Assembly: GCA_965250115.1 (NCBI GenBank)
Contig: CBDFNJ010000002.1
Coordinates: forward strand, 3,844,001-3,908,000
Length of the DNA stretch: 64,000 nt
Direction of reading: 5' to 3'
Source of the DNA: CBDFHB01 sp965250115
GTDB lineage: Bacteria; Acidobacteriota; Vicinamibacteria; Marinacidobacterales; SMYC01
Under the pieces are notes generated by a model. The model searched no databases and was not told the DNA's origin. It saw only the letters and a program-made list of their open reading frames with translations. Position numbers and translations under genes: made by a program. Shown here piece after piece: positions 1-10,638 of this stretch. Positions within the stretch are counted from its first letter, which is position 1, and each line of letters begins with the position of its first letter.

Positions 1-896
1 GTCATGATGATCGTCAGGGCCGCGGTCGACGGAGGCGTCAACGAGAGGCCGGCCCAGCCGGCGAGTCCTAGCGCGCTGGTCACCGACAGCGCAATGACAC
101 CCAAGGTGGTGAGGGTCGCTGAAACCGAGCGGAGAAGAAGGACGATGGTGAGGGTGATCACGAGGTACATCGCAGGAACGAGAGTTGCCATGTCCTTCAT
201 GGCCGATTCTTGAAAGGCGTTATTGAGCATCGCCATCCCGGTGATATGCGTTTCGAAGCCCGGGTTTTCCTCCTCGACGCGCGCGGCAAGCTCGCGAGCG
301 TAGGCGACCGATCGAGCGGTCTCATCGGCTTCTTTTCTGGGAAGCTGAAGCGTGACGTTGAGTCCAACCACGTGGGTTCGGCTGGGAACGATGCGGTTCA
401 ATAGCATCGGTTCGGTCAGCGCGATTTCCCGTTTCGCCGACAGTTCTTCTGGCGTCAGAGCCTCGGCACCTCGAACGAGGTCCTCGACGATCAGGTTATC
501 TCCCTCGGCCCAGGAATGCTGGAAGTTCGAGAGCGAGTCCACCCGGATGGCGAAAGGCATCTTCCAGGCTTCGGCCGTCATGTCCTCGACGATGGCCAAG
601 GTCTGGTTCGTGAAGGCTTTGCCGTCGGGCGGTTCCAGAATCATCAGGATGTTGTCGTTCTTGGTGTAGATGGTCTCCACCGCGTCGAAGGCGAGCAGTT
701 GCGGGTTATCGGAACCGAAGAACACGCGATACTCATCGACGAATCCCAGTCGTCGAGCTCCGGCGGTGGCCAGGAAGGAGAGTGCGAGGACCGCGACTAG
801 GACCGGCCACCGCCATTTGGCCACCCAGCGGCCGTAGCGTTCGGCTCTCACCATGTGAGGTGCACCCGTATCAGCACCCGTATCACTAGCTTTCAT
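1..896 (-). CDS. MMPL/RND-family transporter, N-terminal part (cut by window edge)
   Basis: About 298 residues can be read on the minus strand before the window ends. An N-terminal transmembrane helix (about residues 29-47) is followed by a large periplasmic-type domain and, near residue 240, the start of a hydrophobic bundle with the run LVPAMYLVITLTIVLLLRSV. This layout (TM1, soluble loop, TM2 onward) is typical of the MMPL/RND superfamily, which exports lipids or hydrophobic compounds using the proton gradient. The ATG at 894-896 has a GGAGG seven bases upstream. It lies 90 bp downstream of a tetR gene in the same direction, with an operator-like site in the gap, so control by that repressor is likely. 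The substrate cannot be told, and the C-terminal half is outside the window. Confidence 0.8.
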   Translation of the reverse strand, partial: MKASDTGADTGAPHMVRAERYGRWVAKWRWPVLVAVLALSFLATAGARRLGFVDEYRVFFGSDNPQLLAFDAVETIYTKNDNILMILEPPDGKAFTNQTLAIVEDMTAEAWKMPFAIRVDSLSNFQHSWAEGDNLIVEDLVRGAEALTPEELSAKREIALTEPMLLNRIVPSRTHVVGLNVTLQLPRKEADETARSVAYARELAARVEEENPGFETHITGMAMLNNAFQESAMKDMATLVPAMYLVITLTIVLLLRSVSATLTTLGVIALSVTSALGLAGWAGLSLTPPSTAALTIIM

Positions 897-917
897 GTGT
901 TTTCCTCCGGATAAAAA

Positions 918-937
918 CATACCGACTGGATCGTATG
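918..937. promoter_or_regulatory. Operator-like inverted repeat A upstream of the MMPL transporter
   Basis: The sequence CATACCGACTGGATCGTATG has CATAC/GTATG arms 10 bases apart. It lies just upstream of the transporter Shine-Dalgarno. Its first nine bases (CATACCGAC) match those of the site at the tetR start, so it is probably a second binding site of the same TetR regulator. Confidence 0.55.
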
Positions 938-986
938 TGTCGTGACGTCACAGTGGAAGTTTCGAGAAGTCATAGGGGAGTGTCTA

Positions 987-1607
987 TTAAGGCGCGGCTA
1001 CTGCTACGGGAGCCCGCAGCGTTTCAAGGTAGAGGACGAGTCCGTCGATGCAGGCTTCCATCATGGACGCGTCCTGGGAGTTCTTGGCCATGATAGCGAT
1101 CCCTTCGATGGAGGCGACGATGAAGGCTGCCGCCTTGCGGCTGTCGATATCGGTTCGAACCTGGTTCGCGCCCTGCCCTCGGAGGAGCCCGTCCGCGATT
1201 CCGTCACGCCAGGAGTCGAGGACGGTTTCGATACGAATTCGGAAGCCCTCATCGATGGGAGACATTTCCTGGGCTAGATTCGCCAGCGGACAGCCGCAGC
1301 TACAGGCCTTGCTGATGTGGTCAGGCGTAAGTCCTCTAAGCGTTTCAACGAGGCCATCGATAGGGTCAGCGGCACCTTCCATCGGCTGAATCCACGTCTC
1401 GACAACCATTCCCCGGACGACATCGTTAATAACTGCGTGTCCGAGCGCATTTTTATTTGGAAAATGATGATAGAGAGCACCTTTCGTAAGATCGGTATTG
1501 GCCAGGATTTCCTCGAGGCTGGCGGCGCGGAAACCCTTCGCATAGATTTCCCGAAAGGCGGCGTCGAGAATCTTCTGACGTGTTCCGTTCGGATCTCGCC
1601 TCTTCAT
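987..1607 (-). CDS. TetR/AcrR-family transcriptional repressor
   Basis: This 206-residue protein has the usual TetR size and layout. The N-terminal helix-turn-helix spans about residues 9-56 (TRQKILDAAFREIYAKGF, then SLEEILANTDLTKGALYHHF), with the characteristic GALYHHFPNK end of the recognition helix. The C-terminal ligand-binding and dimer domain is variable and does not reveal the inducer. It precedes the MMPL/RND transporter in the same direction by 90 bp, a common efflux-pump arrangement. A palindromic site covers its own start codon and another lies before the transporter, which suggests autorepression and repression of the pump. The family assignment is firm; the target is inferred from position. 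Confidence 0.92.
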   Translation of the reverse strand: MKRRDPNGTRQKILDAAFREIYAKGFRAASLEEILANTDLTKGALYHHFPNKNALGHAVINDVVRGMVVETWIQPMEGAADPIDGLVETLRGLTPDHISKACSCGCPLANLAQEMSPIDEGFRIRIETVLDSWRDGIADGLLRGQGANQVRTDIDSRKAAAFIVASIEGIAIMAKNSQDASMMEACIDGLVLYLETLRAPVAVAAP

Positions 1608-1624
1608 ACCGACCAGTATGTATG
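1605..1624. promoter_or_regulatory. Operator-like inverted repeat B over the tetR start
   Basis: The sequence CATACCGACCAGTATGTATG has CATAC/GTATG arms and overlaps the tetR start codon (1605-1607). It has the same length and spacing as the site at 918-937. This is the expected place for an autoregulatory TetR operator. Confidence 0.6.
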
Positions 1625-1811
1625 TCTAAGATGACCCTGTCAAGGCAAAAATTCACCCGGCTCTCTTGATGGTAAACCTCGGCAGCGAGATGCATCTCGT
1701 AAGCGTGGAGCTCAAATCGCAGTGAACCCGGCGAGCAGCCATCGAAACCACGTGCCCCATTTGCGTTCTCGACGACCCAGCTATACGGTGTCGATTTCTG
1801 AGGGGGATTGA

Positions 1812-2183
1812 GTGTCGGCTGGAGTACTCCAGAAGTGGTACACACGTATCATCGGGATCTTCTTCCTGCTCGTCTTCCTGAGCCTCGTCGCCGATTATCG
1901 GGAGCTCGGGCACCGGGCCGAGACGTGGCACAAGATCTTCCACTGCCTCGTCGGAGCCGCAGTTCTCGTCTTCGGCTGGCACAACGAGCGGTTCTGGCGA
2001 CCCTTCTGCATCATCAACGGATCTTTCTTTGTCTTCGTCGCGGCATTCGGATGGACGTTTCCCGACTTCGGAGGACTCGATGCCTTCAATCGACTCGACA
2101 CGATTCTTCACAGCATCGTTGGCGGTAGCGGGTTCGTTTTCGGGTTGGTCGGGACGTCGAGCCGAAGCGAACTCCCAGGATAG
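1812..2183 (+). CDS. Small multi-pass membrane protein, DUF4383-like
   Basis: A 123-residue protein begins at GTG 1812, with AGGGGG five bases upstream. About four hydrophobic segments are visible (near residues 11-27, 44-57, 67-82 and 101-115). Two have a His-containing lead-in, TWHKIFHCLVGAA and DTILHSIVGGSG, which resembles the HN..H..tG pattern of DUF4383-type proteins. No catalytic motif is seen and the function is unknown. It is transcribed away from tetR, so the 204-bp gap (1608-1811) probably holds divergent promoters. The membrane prediction is robust, the family name only tentative. Confidence 0.6.
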   Translation: MSAGVLQKWYTRIIGIFFLLVFLSLVADYRELGHRAETWHKIFHCLVGAAVLVFGWHNERFWRPFCIINGSFFVFVAAFGWTFPDFGGLDAFNRLDTILHSIVGGSGFVFGLVGTSSRSELPG

Positions 2184-2253
2184 GTAGCCATGTAAATTTG
2201 GAAGCTCTTCCCTCGTCTGGGCCAGGCCGAACCGATCTCGACGAGCGCGCGAA

Positions 2254-3345
2254 TCAATCGCGACCGATGACTACGTTGCGATAGACGACGCCCACAATCG
2301 ACTCCGCCCGCTCCTCGATACCGAGCTCGATCCAGTGCTCCGCGGGCCTATAGGTAGGACCGTAGCCGGTCCGAATCACCACACGATTGTCGAGCAGCAC
2401 CCGAGCCTCGTTTCCAGAACCTGACGGCCCCCACTCGACCCTGAACCGATAGACGCGGCTGGGGTCCCAATCCAGGAAGTCATAGCCGACGTCGCGCTGG
2501 TCGCCGTTCGAGATGAAGCGTAGGCGAAGGTAGGGCGGGTTGTGGCCGTTGGTATCGAGCTTCCGAACGTGCACCCGGTAGGGATTCTCCCGATAGTCGC
2601 CTCGAGTCGGATCCCACATCCCGAAAAGGCTGAAGAGGTCAGCTTGCGGATTTCGCCGGGTGAGCCCGATGTTCTCCCACTCCACGAACCCGCTCCGAAT
2701 CGGCGTCACGACATAGCGAATGAAGTCTCCCCGGCTCGTCACCTGCCAGCCAGAGGACGCGAAACGGCCTCCCGAGACCTGTCCGCGCGAGCTACCGTTG
2801 GTGAGGGGATCGAAGATCTCGCCGGACGAGGGAGGCGGAGACGGTGTCGGGATCCCCGACACGATGGAAAAGTCGGAGATCGGAGAATAGGGCCCGGCTC
2901 CGGCGGCCGAAACCCCCCGTCCACGCCAAAAGTAACGTGAGGCGGGGAGGGCAGGTGCCACTCGCCACGACGTCGTCCCGGAGCCACCGGGAGGCTGGGA
3001 TTGCACCTCTGCTACGACGTCACCGAAGCTGCCGTTCGTTGAGACTTGAAACTCGTAGGTGAGTGGCCCGCTCGAGGAGCTCGCGTTCTCGACGGTCAGA
3101 GTCGGCTGAGCGTCGGTGAAGGCGGTCCCGGGAAGTGGGCTTACGATAGTGGGTGGTCCCACACCGTTCTCCTCCGCGAGGCCCGACGAAGAAGGCGGGG
3201 GCGGTGAAGGCAGTCCCGCGGTGCCCTCAGTGACTGTCGACGCACTCGAAGTGCCGGTGAAGGGAAGCTCGGGCTGTTCGAGACTCGAGCAGCCCGTGGC
3301 GAGGCATAGCGAAATGAGGATCGACGTCGGGGGCGAAGGCGACAT
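2254..3345 (-). CDS. Secreted lipoprotein with fibronectin-like and lectin/glucanase-like domains
   Basis: The start chosen is the ATG at 3343-3345. It gives a short signal peptide ending in a lipobox (ISLCLATGC), so the mature protein should carry a lipid on that Cys. A longer frame runs upstream to 3789 but would overlap the universal stress gene on the other strand. After a Ser/Pro/Gly-rich linker comes a fibronectin-type-III-like repeat (LTYEFQVSTNGSF through RYFWRGRGVSAAG). The C-terminal 190 residues are rich in aromatic and beta-strand pattern (GWQVTSRGDFIRYVV, YRFRVEWGPSG, VLLDNRVVI), suggesting a concanavalin-A-like fold. This could bind or cleave polysaccharide, but the catalytic glutamates of GH16 enzymes are not recognisable. 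The total is 363 residues. Confidence 0.65.
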   Translation of the reverse strand: MSPSPPTSILISLCLATGCSSLEQPELPFTGTSSASTVTEGTAGLPSPPPPSSSGLAEENGVGPPTIVSPLPGTAFTDAQPTLTVENASSSSGPLTYEFQVSTNGSFGDVVAEVQSQPPGGSGTTSWRVAPALPASRYFWRGRGVSAAGAGPYSPISDFSIVSGIPTPSPPPSSGEIFDPLTNGSSRGQVSGGRFASSGWQVTSRGDFIRYVVTPIRSGFVEWENIGLTRRNPQADLFSLFGMWDPTRGDYRENPYRVHVRKLDTNGHNPPYLRLRFISNGDQRDVGYDFLDWDPSRVYRFRVEWGPSGSGNEARVLLDNRVVIRTGYGPTYRPAEHWIELGIEERAESIVGVVYRNVVIGRD

Positions 3346-3459
3346 TCCTGCTATCCCGTCTCGATTTGTGAAAGGAATTTTGAAAGAACTAATGATAACA
3401 CCTTTTCGTGCGTATCGAGGCGGGCTCCAGAGTAGTAGGATGCTCCGAGGGAGACGGAC

Positions 3460-4314
3460 ATGAGCGAGGCGGACACGATCGCGCCATTCGTGACTTCCAT
3501 CCTGCACCCCTCGGATTTTTCGGAGGGCAGCCACAATGCCTTCGCCCACGCCCTTGCGATGGCCCTCCACAACCAGGCTCGTCTCGTTCTGCTTCACTCG
3601 GAAGCCTTTCGTGAACGGGGTGACTGGTCGCAGTTTCCCGGCATCCGCGAGACGCTGACTCGCTGGCACGCGATACCTGCGGGAGTCGACGAAGCCGAGG
3701 TTCTCGAGAAGCTCGCGATCGACGTGCGAAAAGTCCAGGTCACGGGCACGAGACCTCTGGCAGCGATTCAGGACTACGCGAGTGAGCACGACATCGACCT
3801 CATCGTCCTGACGACCGAGGGACGCGCGGGGCTCTCACGCTTGCTCCATCCGTCCCTCGCCGAGAAGGTAGCGAGTCGTACCCGGACCATGACGCTGATC
3901 GTGCCTGGGCATGTCGAGGGTTTCGTGTCCAGGGACGATGGACGGGCCTCGCTTCGTCGTCTACTCGTTCCCGTCGACCGTCGTCCCGACGCGACCACCG
4001 CGATCGAGGCGGCGGCGCTCGCCGCCAGGAGCATGTCGGTCGGATCGGTCGAGATCTATCTGCTTCACGTCGGCGAGGCAATGCCGCCGCTTCGTGGCCC
4101 CGAGCTTCCGGGGTGCTCGTGGCGCAGGATGACGACGACCGGCGAGCCCGTGGAATCGATCCTCGGGATTGCGAGCGCGCACGACGTCGATCTCTTGGTG
4201 CTCGCGACGGAAGGTCAGCGGGGAGTATTGGACGCTCTCCGGGGCAGCGTGACCGAACGGGTCGTGAGAAACGCTAGCTGTCCGGTGCTCGCCGTCCCCG
4301 CCACCGCTTCCTGA
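3460..4314 (+). CDS. Tandem-domain universal stress protein (UspA family)
   Basis: This 284-residue protein holds two Usp domains (about residues 8-150 and 165-280), each with the alpha/beta pattern that starts ILHPSDFSEGSHNAF or LLVPVDRRPDATTAI. The second domain keeps the ATP-binding loop, in which Gly-x2-Gly is followed by GS (EGQRGVLDALRGSVTERV). In the first domain the final Gly is replaced (EGRAGLSRLLHPSLAEKV), so only one nucleotide site may be functional. A good GGGAG Shine-Dalgarno precedes ATG 3460. It is divergent from the lipoprotein gene. Such proteins are cytoplasmic and respond to starvation or redox stress; nothing here shows the specific signal. Confidence 0.92.
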   Translation: MSEADTIAPFVTSILHPSDFSEGSHNAFAHALAMALHNQARLVLLHSEAFRERGDWSQFPGIRETLTRWHAIPAGVDEAEVLEKLAIDVRKVQVTGTRPLAAIQDYASEHDIDLIVLTTEGRAGLSRLLHPSLAEKVASRTRTMTLIVPGHVEGFVSRDDGRASLRRLLVPVDRRPDATTAIEAAALAARSMSVGSVEIYLLHVGEAMPPLRGPELPGCSWRRMTTTGEPVESILGIASAHDVDLLVLATEGQRGVLDALRGSVTERVVRNASCPVLAVPATAS

Positions 4315-4410
4315 TCCGTCTCGCGCGCTCACTTGCCAAGGTTCTGTGCGCAAATTACCATGGTGGGATCTGCTTCGTGAGGAGAAGCGCGGCCAAAGGA
4401 GAATCTTCGA

Positions 4411-5952
<1,542 letters not shown>

Positions 5953-5999
5953 CTCCCTTTAGCGCCGGGCGCCGCTGGAACCGGTGCTCCGGCTCTTGT

Positions 6000-7541
6000 G
6001 TGCACTCTCTCATGTTACCGCCAAAGAGACTCGGGCCGTTGTTTGGCGTGATCGCCCTGAGCCTCGCGCTCAATCTGACGGCAGTATGGTGGGGACTGCC
6101 CTCCCGCTACGGCTGGGCTCCCGACGAGCTCCAGCCCTCCGTCATCCTGGAGGGGATCGACCTGCGGTTCTCCGGCGACTGGCACCAACCGGCCTACCCG
6201 CCGTTCCACTATTACCTCCTCGCCCTTTCCTACCTTCCGGTGCTCACTCTTGACCTCGTCGAGCCCCAATCCGTCTCCGGTCACACGACGTTGTTCTATC
6301 TCGGACGCGCTATCTCCCTGGCGATGGGCGTCGGTATTCTCATCCTCGTCTATCGAATCGGGCGGACCGTTTTCGACGAGAGGGCGGGCCTGTTCTCCGC
6401 TCTCGGCGTCGCCCTCACGGCACCGTTCATCTATTACTCGAAGACCGCCAACCTCGATGTGCCCCTCTCCTTCTGGGTGGCCCTGTCTCTCTACTTCTTC
6501 CTTCGTCTGCTCGAAGAGGAGAGTCTACGGGCCCATTTGCTCTTCACGCTCGCGGCGGTAGTTGCGATCTTGACCAAGGATCAGGCCTTCGCCTTCTACG
6601 TTTTTCCACTCGGTTTCTACGCGCTGCGCCGATTCCGCCTTACGCGATCGTTTCGCGCGACGTTTCTCGATCGTCGCGTCATCATGTCACTGGCGGGCGG
6701 AGCTACGGCCTTCTTGACACTGCACAACGTCGTCTTCAATTTCCAAGGCTTCGTCAACCACTTCGAGGAGATCCTGTGGGCGCGCGGCCACTACAGCGCT
6801 TTCGAGAATACGTCATCTCAGCAAGTCGCTCTCCTCGGCCAGACGCTGCTTCACTTGAAGTTCTCCCTGGGATGGCCGCTCGCTGTCGCCTGTGGACTCG
6901 GGATCGTCCTTTCGCTGAGGGCTTGGAGGACGAACCCCCGACCACTTTGGATTCTGGCTTTCGCGAGCTCCTACTACCTCTTCTTCATCGCTCCCGTCCT
7001 CAGTAGCTGGCTGCGCTACGCGCTACCGCTCGCGATACTTCTCGCTCCCTTCACGGGTTACGCTCTGGCGGAGCTGGTTCGGGGTGGGGTTCTCCGGAAG
7101 TTTGTTGCCGGCGTCACGCTTTTCTACTCGCTCTGGTACGCGGCCTCCATCGACCTGCTGCTGCTCGGCGACTCGCGCTACAGCGTCGAGCGATGGCTGG
7201 AGGAGTTCGTGCCCGAGGACGCCGTGGTGGGCTATGTGGGACCCGAGTACTACCTTCCGAGATTGGATGCTTTCGAGGCGAGGCGCTTGCGGCCCACCGA
7301 ATCCGTGCTCGAGCGAGCCCGGCCGGCGTTTCTGATTGTCAACCCAGTCTATAGCGAGCGCTTCGAGCCAGGATCCCGCGAGGGCGAGCTGTTTTCCCGC
7401 CTGCGCGCTGGCCGGGCGGGCTACGGGCTCGCGTTGCGTCATCAATCGCGGCCGCGCGGCGTCCTGCTCCATTTCGACGGGCTCCTGGCCAACTTGGACA
7501 AGCTCGACCCCGTCATCGAGGTCTATCAGAGAGTGGATTGA
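6000..7541 (+). CDS. Polytopic glycosyltransferase, GT39/ArnT-like (GT-C fold)
   Basis: A 513-residue membrane protein with roughly ten hydrophobic segments. After the first helix an acidic pair lies in the first extracytoplasmic loop (GWAPDELQP, Asp42-Glu43), the place where GT-C enzymes such as PMT/ArnT put their catalytic Asp. The phrase YSKTANLDVPLSFWVALSLY is typical of the GT39/PMT_2 group. Such enzymes transfer sugar from a polyprenyl-phosphate carrier to protein or lipid on the outer face of the membrane. The start is uncertain: GTG 6000 or ATG 6012, neither with a clear Shine-Dalgarno. The 3' end overlaps the convergent thiI gene by 16 bp. The acceptor and sugar are unknown. Confidence 0.75.
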   Translation: MHSLMLPPKRLGPLFGVIALSLALNLTAVWWGLPSRYGWAPDELQPSVILEGIDLRFSGDWHQPAYPPFHYYLLALSYLPVLTLDLVEPQSVSGHTTLFYLGRAISLAMGVGILILVYRIGRTVFDERAGLFSALGVALTAPFIYYSKTANLDVPLSFWVALSLYFFLRLLEEESLRAHLLFTLAAVVAILTKDQAFAFYVFPLGFYALRRFRLTRSFRATFLDRRVIMSLAGGATAFLTLHNVVFNFQGFVNHFEEILWARGHYSAFENTSSQQVALLGQTLLHLKFSLGWPLAVACGLGIVLSLRAWRTNPRPLWILAFASSYYLFFIAPVLSSWLRYALPLAILLAPFTGYALAELVRGGVLRKFVAGVTLFYSLWYAASIDLLLLGDSRYSVERWLEEFVPEDAVVGYVGPEYYLPRLDAFEARRLRPTESVLERARPAFLIVNPVYSERFEPGSREGELFSRLRAGRAGYGLALRHQSRPRGVLLHFDGLLANLDKLDPVIEVYQRVD

Positions 7542-8806
7542 TGCTCCTGGAGTAGAGGCAGATCTCGGGAAAGCTCTCCGATGCCCCGATGGACCTCGAC
7601 GAGCTCTCCGCACTCGTACTCCCCCCACATCACATCCTCGAGAGTACGGGTGACGACGCTACGGTAGTCTCTGATGATGCGCTCCTCCATGACGGTAAGG
7701 GCCGCGTCGAGCGTCTTCGTCCGCGCGTTGCGACTGTAGAGCGCGCAACAGTCTTTGTAGGGCTCGATCGAGATCTCGTAAGTGCCGATCTGCTTCGCGA
7801 GGTCCATGATCTCCTGCTTGCCGAGGCCCACCAGCGGTCTCAGCAAGGGCGCGTCGATGGATTTGGCACTGGCGATGAGATTCTCGAGCGTCTGCGAGGC
7901 AACCTGCCCCAGGCTGTCGCCCGTGACCAGGGCCGCGGAGCCGATCTTCAGGCCGAGCTCCTCGGCGACACGAAAAAGAAACCGCCGGAAAAGAACGGGC
8001 TCGTAGCCGGTATCGCGACCGCTCAGCGCCAGGTCGAAATGAGTATAGGGAACGGTGAACAGGCGCGAGCACATCGTGTGGCGGCTGAGTCGGCTCGCGA
8101 TTCGGCCCACCACCGATTCTGAGAAGTCGCTCGGTTCTAGGTGCGTCGCGCTCACGTGAAACCAATCGACGATGCAACCACGACGGGCGAGTAGAAAGGA
8201 CGCGACGGGCGAGTCGATGCCGCCCGAGAGCAGGCTCAAAACGCGGCCGCTCGTTCCCACCGGCAAGCCGCCAATGCCCTTGCGACGGTCCGAGTAGAAG
8301 AACATCCCGTCGGGGTACATGTCGATCGAAAAGGTTCGATCGGGGTTCTCGAGTTGTACCCGTTCCCATGGCGTCCGCTCACGGATCGCATTGCCAAGCC
8401 AGACCTCCATCTCTGGAGAGCTCATCGGATAGCGCTTGTCGACGCGATGGGCCCTGATTGCAAAAGCGAGATCTGGTTCGTGGGCCTCCTGCGCCATGGC
8501 GACCATCGTGTCCTCGACGAGCTCGCGATCGAGCGCGCCCTCGACGAGCACTTGTTGACGATCGATCTTCTTCGCGGCCGCGATGGCATCGACGCCGCTC
8601 ACCCAGGAGAGCGTCTCGAGAGCTTTCTCGAGCTCTAAAGCCTTCGGCTCGCCCTGAACGTAGAGCCGCGCCCGCGCGGTCTCGACCCGAGAAGGCCAAT
8701 CCCACGAACGGAGGTAGCGCTTCACGTTGGAGCGCAACTGATTCCAGAAGTCGCCCTGGTTTCTTCCCTTGAGTGTGATCTCGGGAGATTTGAGAAGAAT
8801 GTGCAT
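7526..8806 (-). CDS. thiI: tRNA uracil 4-sulfurtransferase ThiI (short form)
   Basis: This 426-residue protein begins at ATG 8804-8806 (MHILLKSPEITLKGRNQ); the longer upstream frame has no family similarity. Order: ferredoxin-like N-terminal region, THUMP domain (about residues 60-165), then a PP-loop adenylating domain with the signature LSLLSGGIDSPVASFL and the downstream TGDSLGQVASQTLENL. ThiI activates uridine-8 of tRNA for 4-thiouridine formation and can feed thiazole synthesis. The C-terminal rhodanese domain of the enteric enzyme is absent, as in Bacillus-type ThiI, so the sulfur must be donated by a separate cysteine desulfurase. It converges with the glycosyltransferase gene. Confidence 0.93.
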   Translation of the reverse strand: MHILLKSPEITLKGRNQGDFWNQLRSNVKRYLRSWDWPSRVETARARLYVQGEPKALELEKALETLSWVSGVDAIAAAKKIDRQQVLVEGALDRELVEDTMVAMAQEAHEPDLAFAIRAHRVDKRYPMSSPEMEVWLGNAIRERTPWERVQLENPDRTFSIDMYPDGMFFYSDRRKGIGGLPVGTSGRVLSLLSGGIDSPVASFLLARRGCIVDWFHVSATHLEPSDFSESVVGRIASRLSRHTMCSRLFTVPYTHFDLALSGRDTGYEPVLFRRFLFRVAEELGLKIGSAALVTGDSLGQVASQTLENLIASAKSIDAPLLRPLVGLGKQEIMDLAKQIGTYEISIEPYKDCCALYSRNARTKTLDAALTVMEERIIRDYRSVVTRTLEDVMWGEYECGELVEVHRGIGELSRDLPLLQEHQSTL

Positions 8807-8959
8807 CGGGAGAAGTCTTGTCTCCAAGAGTATCCTAACAACGCGCTCGGGTGGAGCAAAGAACGGCCCCACGTGCGACAATAGGGGGTCGCCGGAGATC
8901 ACTTGTCTGCGGTTGGGGGCCACTTGGTGGCGCGGTCGGGGAAGTCTTCGGCGACATCT

Positions 8960-10514
8960 TTAGTGCTCATAAGCGAGCCGTCCCGCGGCGTAGGTCTTCC
9001 TCACGCGCAGGTCGGAGAGCTCTTCTCCGGTCACGTCCAACGGATTCCGATCGAGGATCACGAGGTCGGCCCACTTCCCCCGGGTCAAGCTCCCTCGATT
9101 GGTCTCGTCCCCACTCGCGAGTGCGCCCCCCATGGTATAGGCATAGAGGGCCTCTTCCACGGTAATCGCCTCTCGGGGTGCGATCGCGACGCCATCACGG
9201 TCGAGCCGTGTGACGGCAGCCTGAATCCCTAGAAGCGGGTCGTCGTCGAGAACGACCGGTGCGTCGGAGCTCAGAGCGACAACGAGCCCGGCATCGAGAA
9301 GCGAGCGCAGGGGATAGGCGCGTGCGAGGTAGTCCTCCGTGAGAAAGCGACGGAAGTTCGGACCGAGCTCGCGAATGAAGATCGTTTGCGGGGCGACCAT
9401 GGCGCCAAGCCGTCTCGCTCGATCGATCTGGGCACGATCGAGAAGGCCGAAATGCTCGAGGCGGTTCCCGGTTCCGCCAAGCTGCTCGTAGGCGCTCAGG
9501 ACGGTGTCGATCGCCCGATCCCCGATCGCATGGGTACAAACGCGGAAACCCGCGTCTCGGGACTCACGGCCCAGCTCGACCAGTTCCTCCTCTTCGACCC
9601 GGAGGAGACCTCGGGTATCGGCGTGGCGGTAGGGCCTTCTAAGGGCTGCCGTTGCCCCGGAGAGGCCGCCATCGGCAAAGAGCTTGACCGAGTCGATGCG
9701 GAGAAACTCCGAGACGAAGAGCTCGGGCAATGGATAGGACTTCGTCTCCTCGTCCGCGAGACGCATGCTCATCGCGTTGATACGAACCGTCAAGCGTTTA
9801 CTCGCCTCGAGCTTGCGATAGGCCGCAAGAAGCTCCGGGTAGGCTCCTGCTTCGGTCGCGCTCGTAATGCCCTTTTCGAGCTGGGTTCGATTCGCGGCCG
9901 AAACCATGTCCGCATAGTCGTCGACAGAAGGGTCGGGCATGACGGCCTTGGCGAGGTCCATGGCCGTTTCCTGAAGTAGTCCGGTCGGGCGCCCGGCCTC
10001 GTCGCGAACGATGACCCCTCCGGTTGGGTCGGGAGTGTCGGCATGGACGCCGGCAAGCTCCAGCGCGCGGCGATTGACGACCATCATGTGTCCGCAAGTG
10101 CGCGTCAAAGCGACGGGCCGATCCCAAACGACCCTATCCAGATCTCTGGCCGTCGGCTGACGTCCCTCGGTCATGATGGCCTCGTTGTAACCGCGTCCGA
10201 TGATCCAGGGCTCGTCAGGCAACCCCGCCGCGCGCTCGCGAAGCGCTCGCCCGAGCGCTTCCAGGCCAGCAACGCCGCGAAGGTCGAGAATACTCGTGAG
10301 CAGCTGGCCTAGTTTCCACACGTGGACGTGGGCGTCGTTGAAGCCCGGCAAGACCGTGGCCCCCTCGAGATCGATACGCTTGGTCCCACCCGACGCGAGG
10401 GGCTCGATATCCTCTCGCGCTCCGATCGCTTCGACCCGACCCTCGGCAATGGCGAGCGCCTCGGCCCGAGGCATGGTGCGGTCCTGTGTCAGCAACGTGC
10501 CGTTATAGAAAACA
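8960..10514 (-). pseudogene. Amidohydrolase (YtcJ-like), 5' end removed by an ISL3 insertion
   Basis: The frame encodes about 510 residues of a metal-dependent amidohydrolase of the Amidohydro_3/YtcJ type. Visible metal-site motifs are FNDAHVH near the N-terminus, CTHAIGDRAID and SSDAPV. The C-terminal beta-sandwich signature is GKWADLVILDRNPL. Upstream the frame reads VFYNGTLLTQDRT with no ATG and meets a TGA inside the insertion sequence. Joining across the element and removing one 8-bp target copy restores an unbroken gene starting at ATG 11918-11920 (MKVDSVFYNGTLL). So the element landed after about the fifth codon. The rest of the frame is intact, and initiation at TTG 10495 could still give a nearly full-length protein, so loss of function is likely but not certain. 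Confidence 0.85.
10507..10514. repeat. Target-site duplication, left copy (AGAAAACA)
   Basis: These eight bases abut the left end of the insertion sequence and are repeated exactly at 11899-11906. Eight-bp duplications are typical of ISL3-family elements. Their perfect match suggests a recent insertion. Confidence 0.92.
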
Positions 10515-10538
10515 GGGTTAACGCGGATTCATGTGGGT
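10515..10538 (+). repeat. ISL3 element left inverted repeat
   Basis: It begins GGGTTAACGCGGATTC and matches the complement of the right end at 21 of 24 positions. It marks the outer boundary of the element, directly next to the target duplication. Confidence 0.9.
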
Positions 10539-10638
10539 AAGTTCTGACGGAAAAACAGTGTAACTCATTGTGTGGAAAAGGTATCGAGTACTTCATCAGG
10601 TGCTGAAAAGTGGTCCATTTTTAGGATAGGCTAACCGA

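Noticed and set aside
3346..3789. A longer N-terminus for the lipoprotein gene
   Set aside because: It would overlap the universal stress gene on the other strand and bury the clear lipobox signal peptide that starts at 3345.
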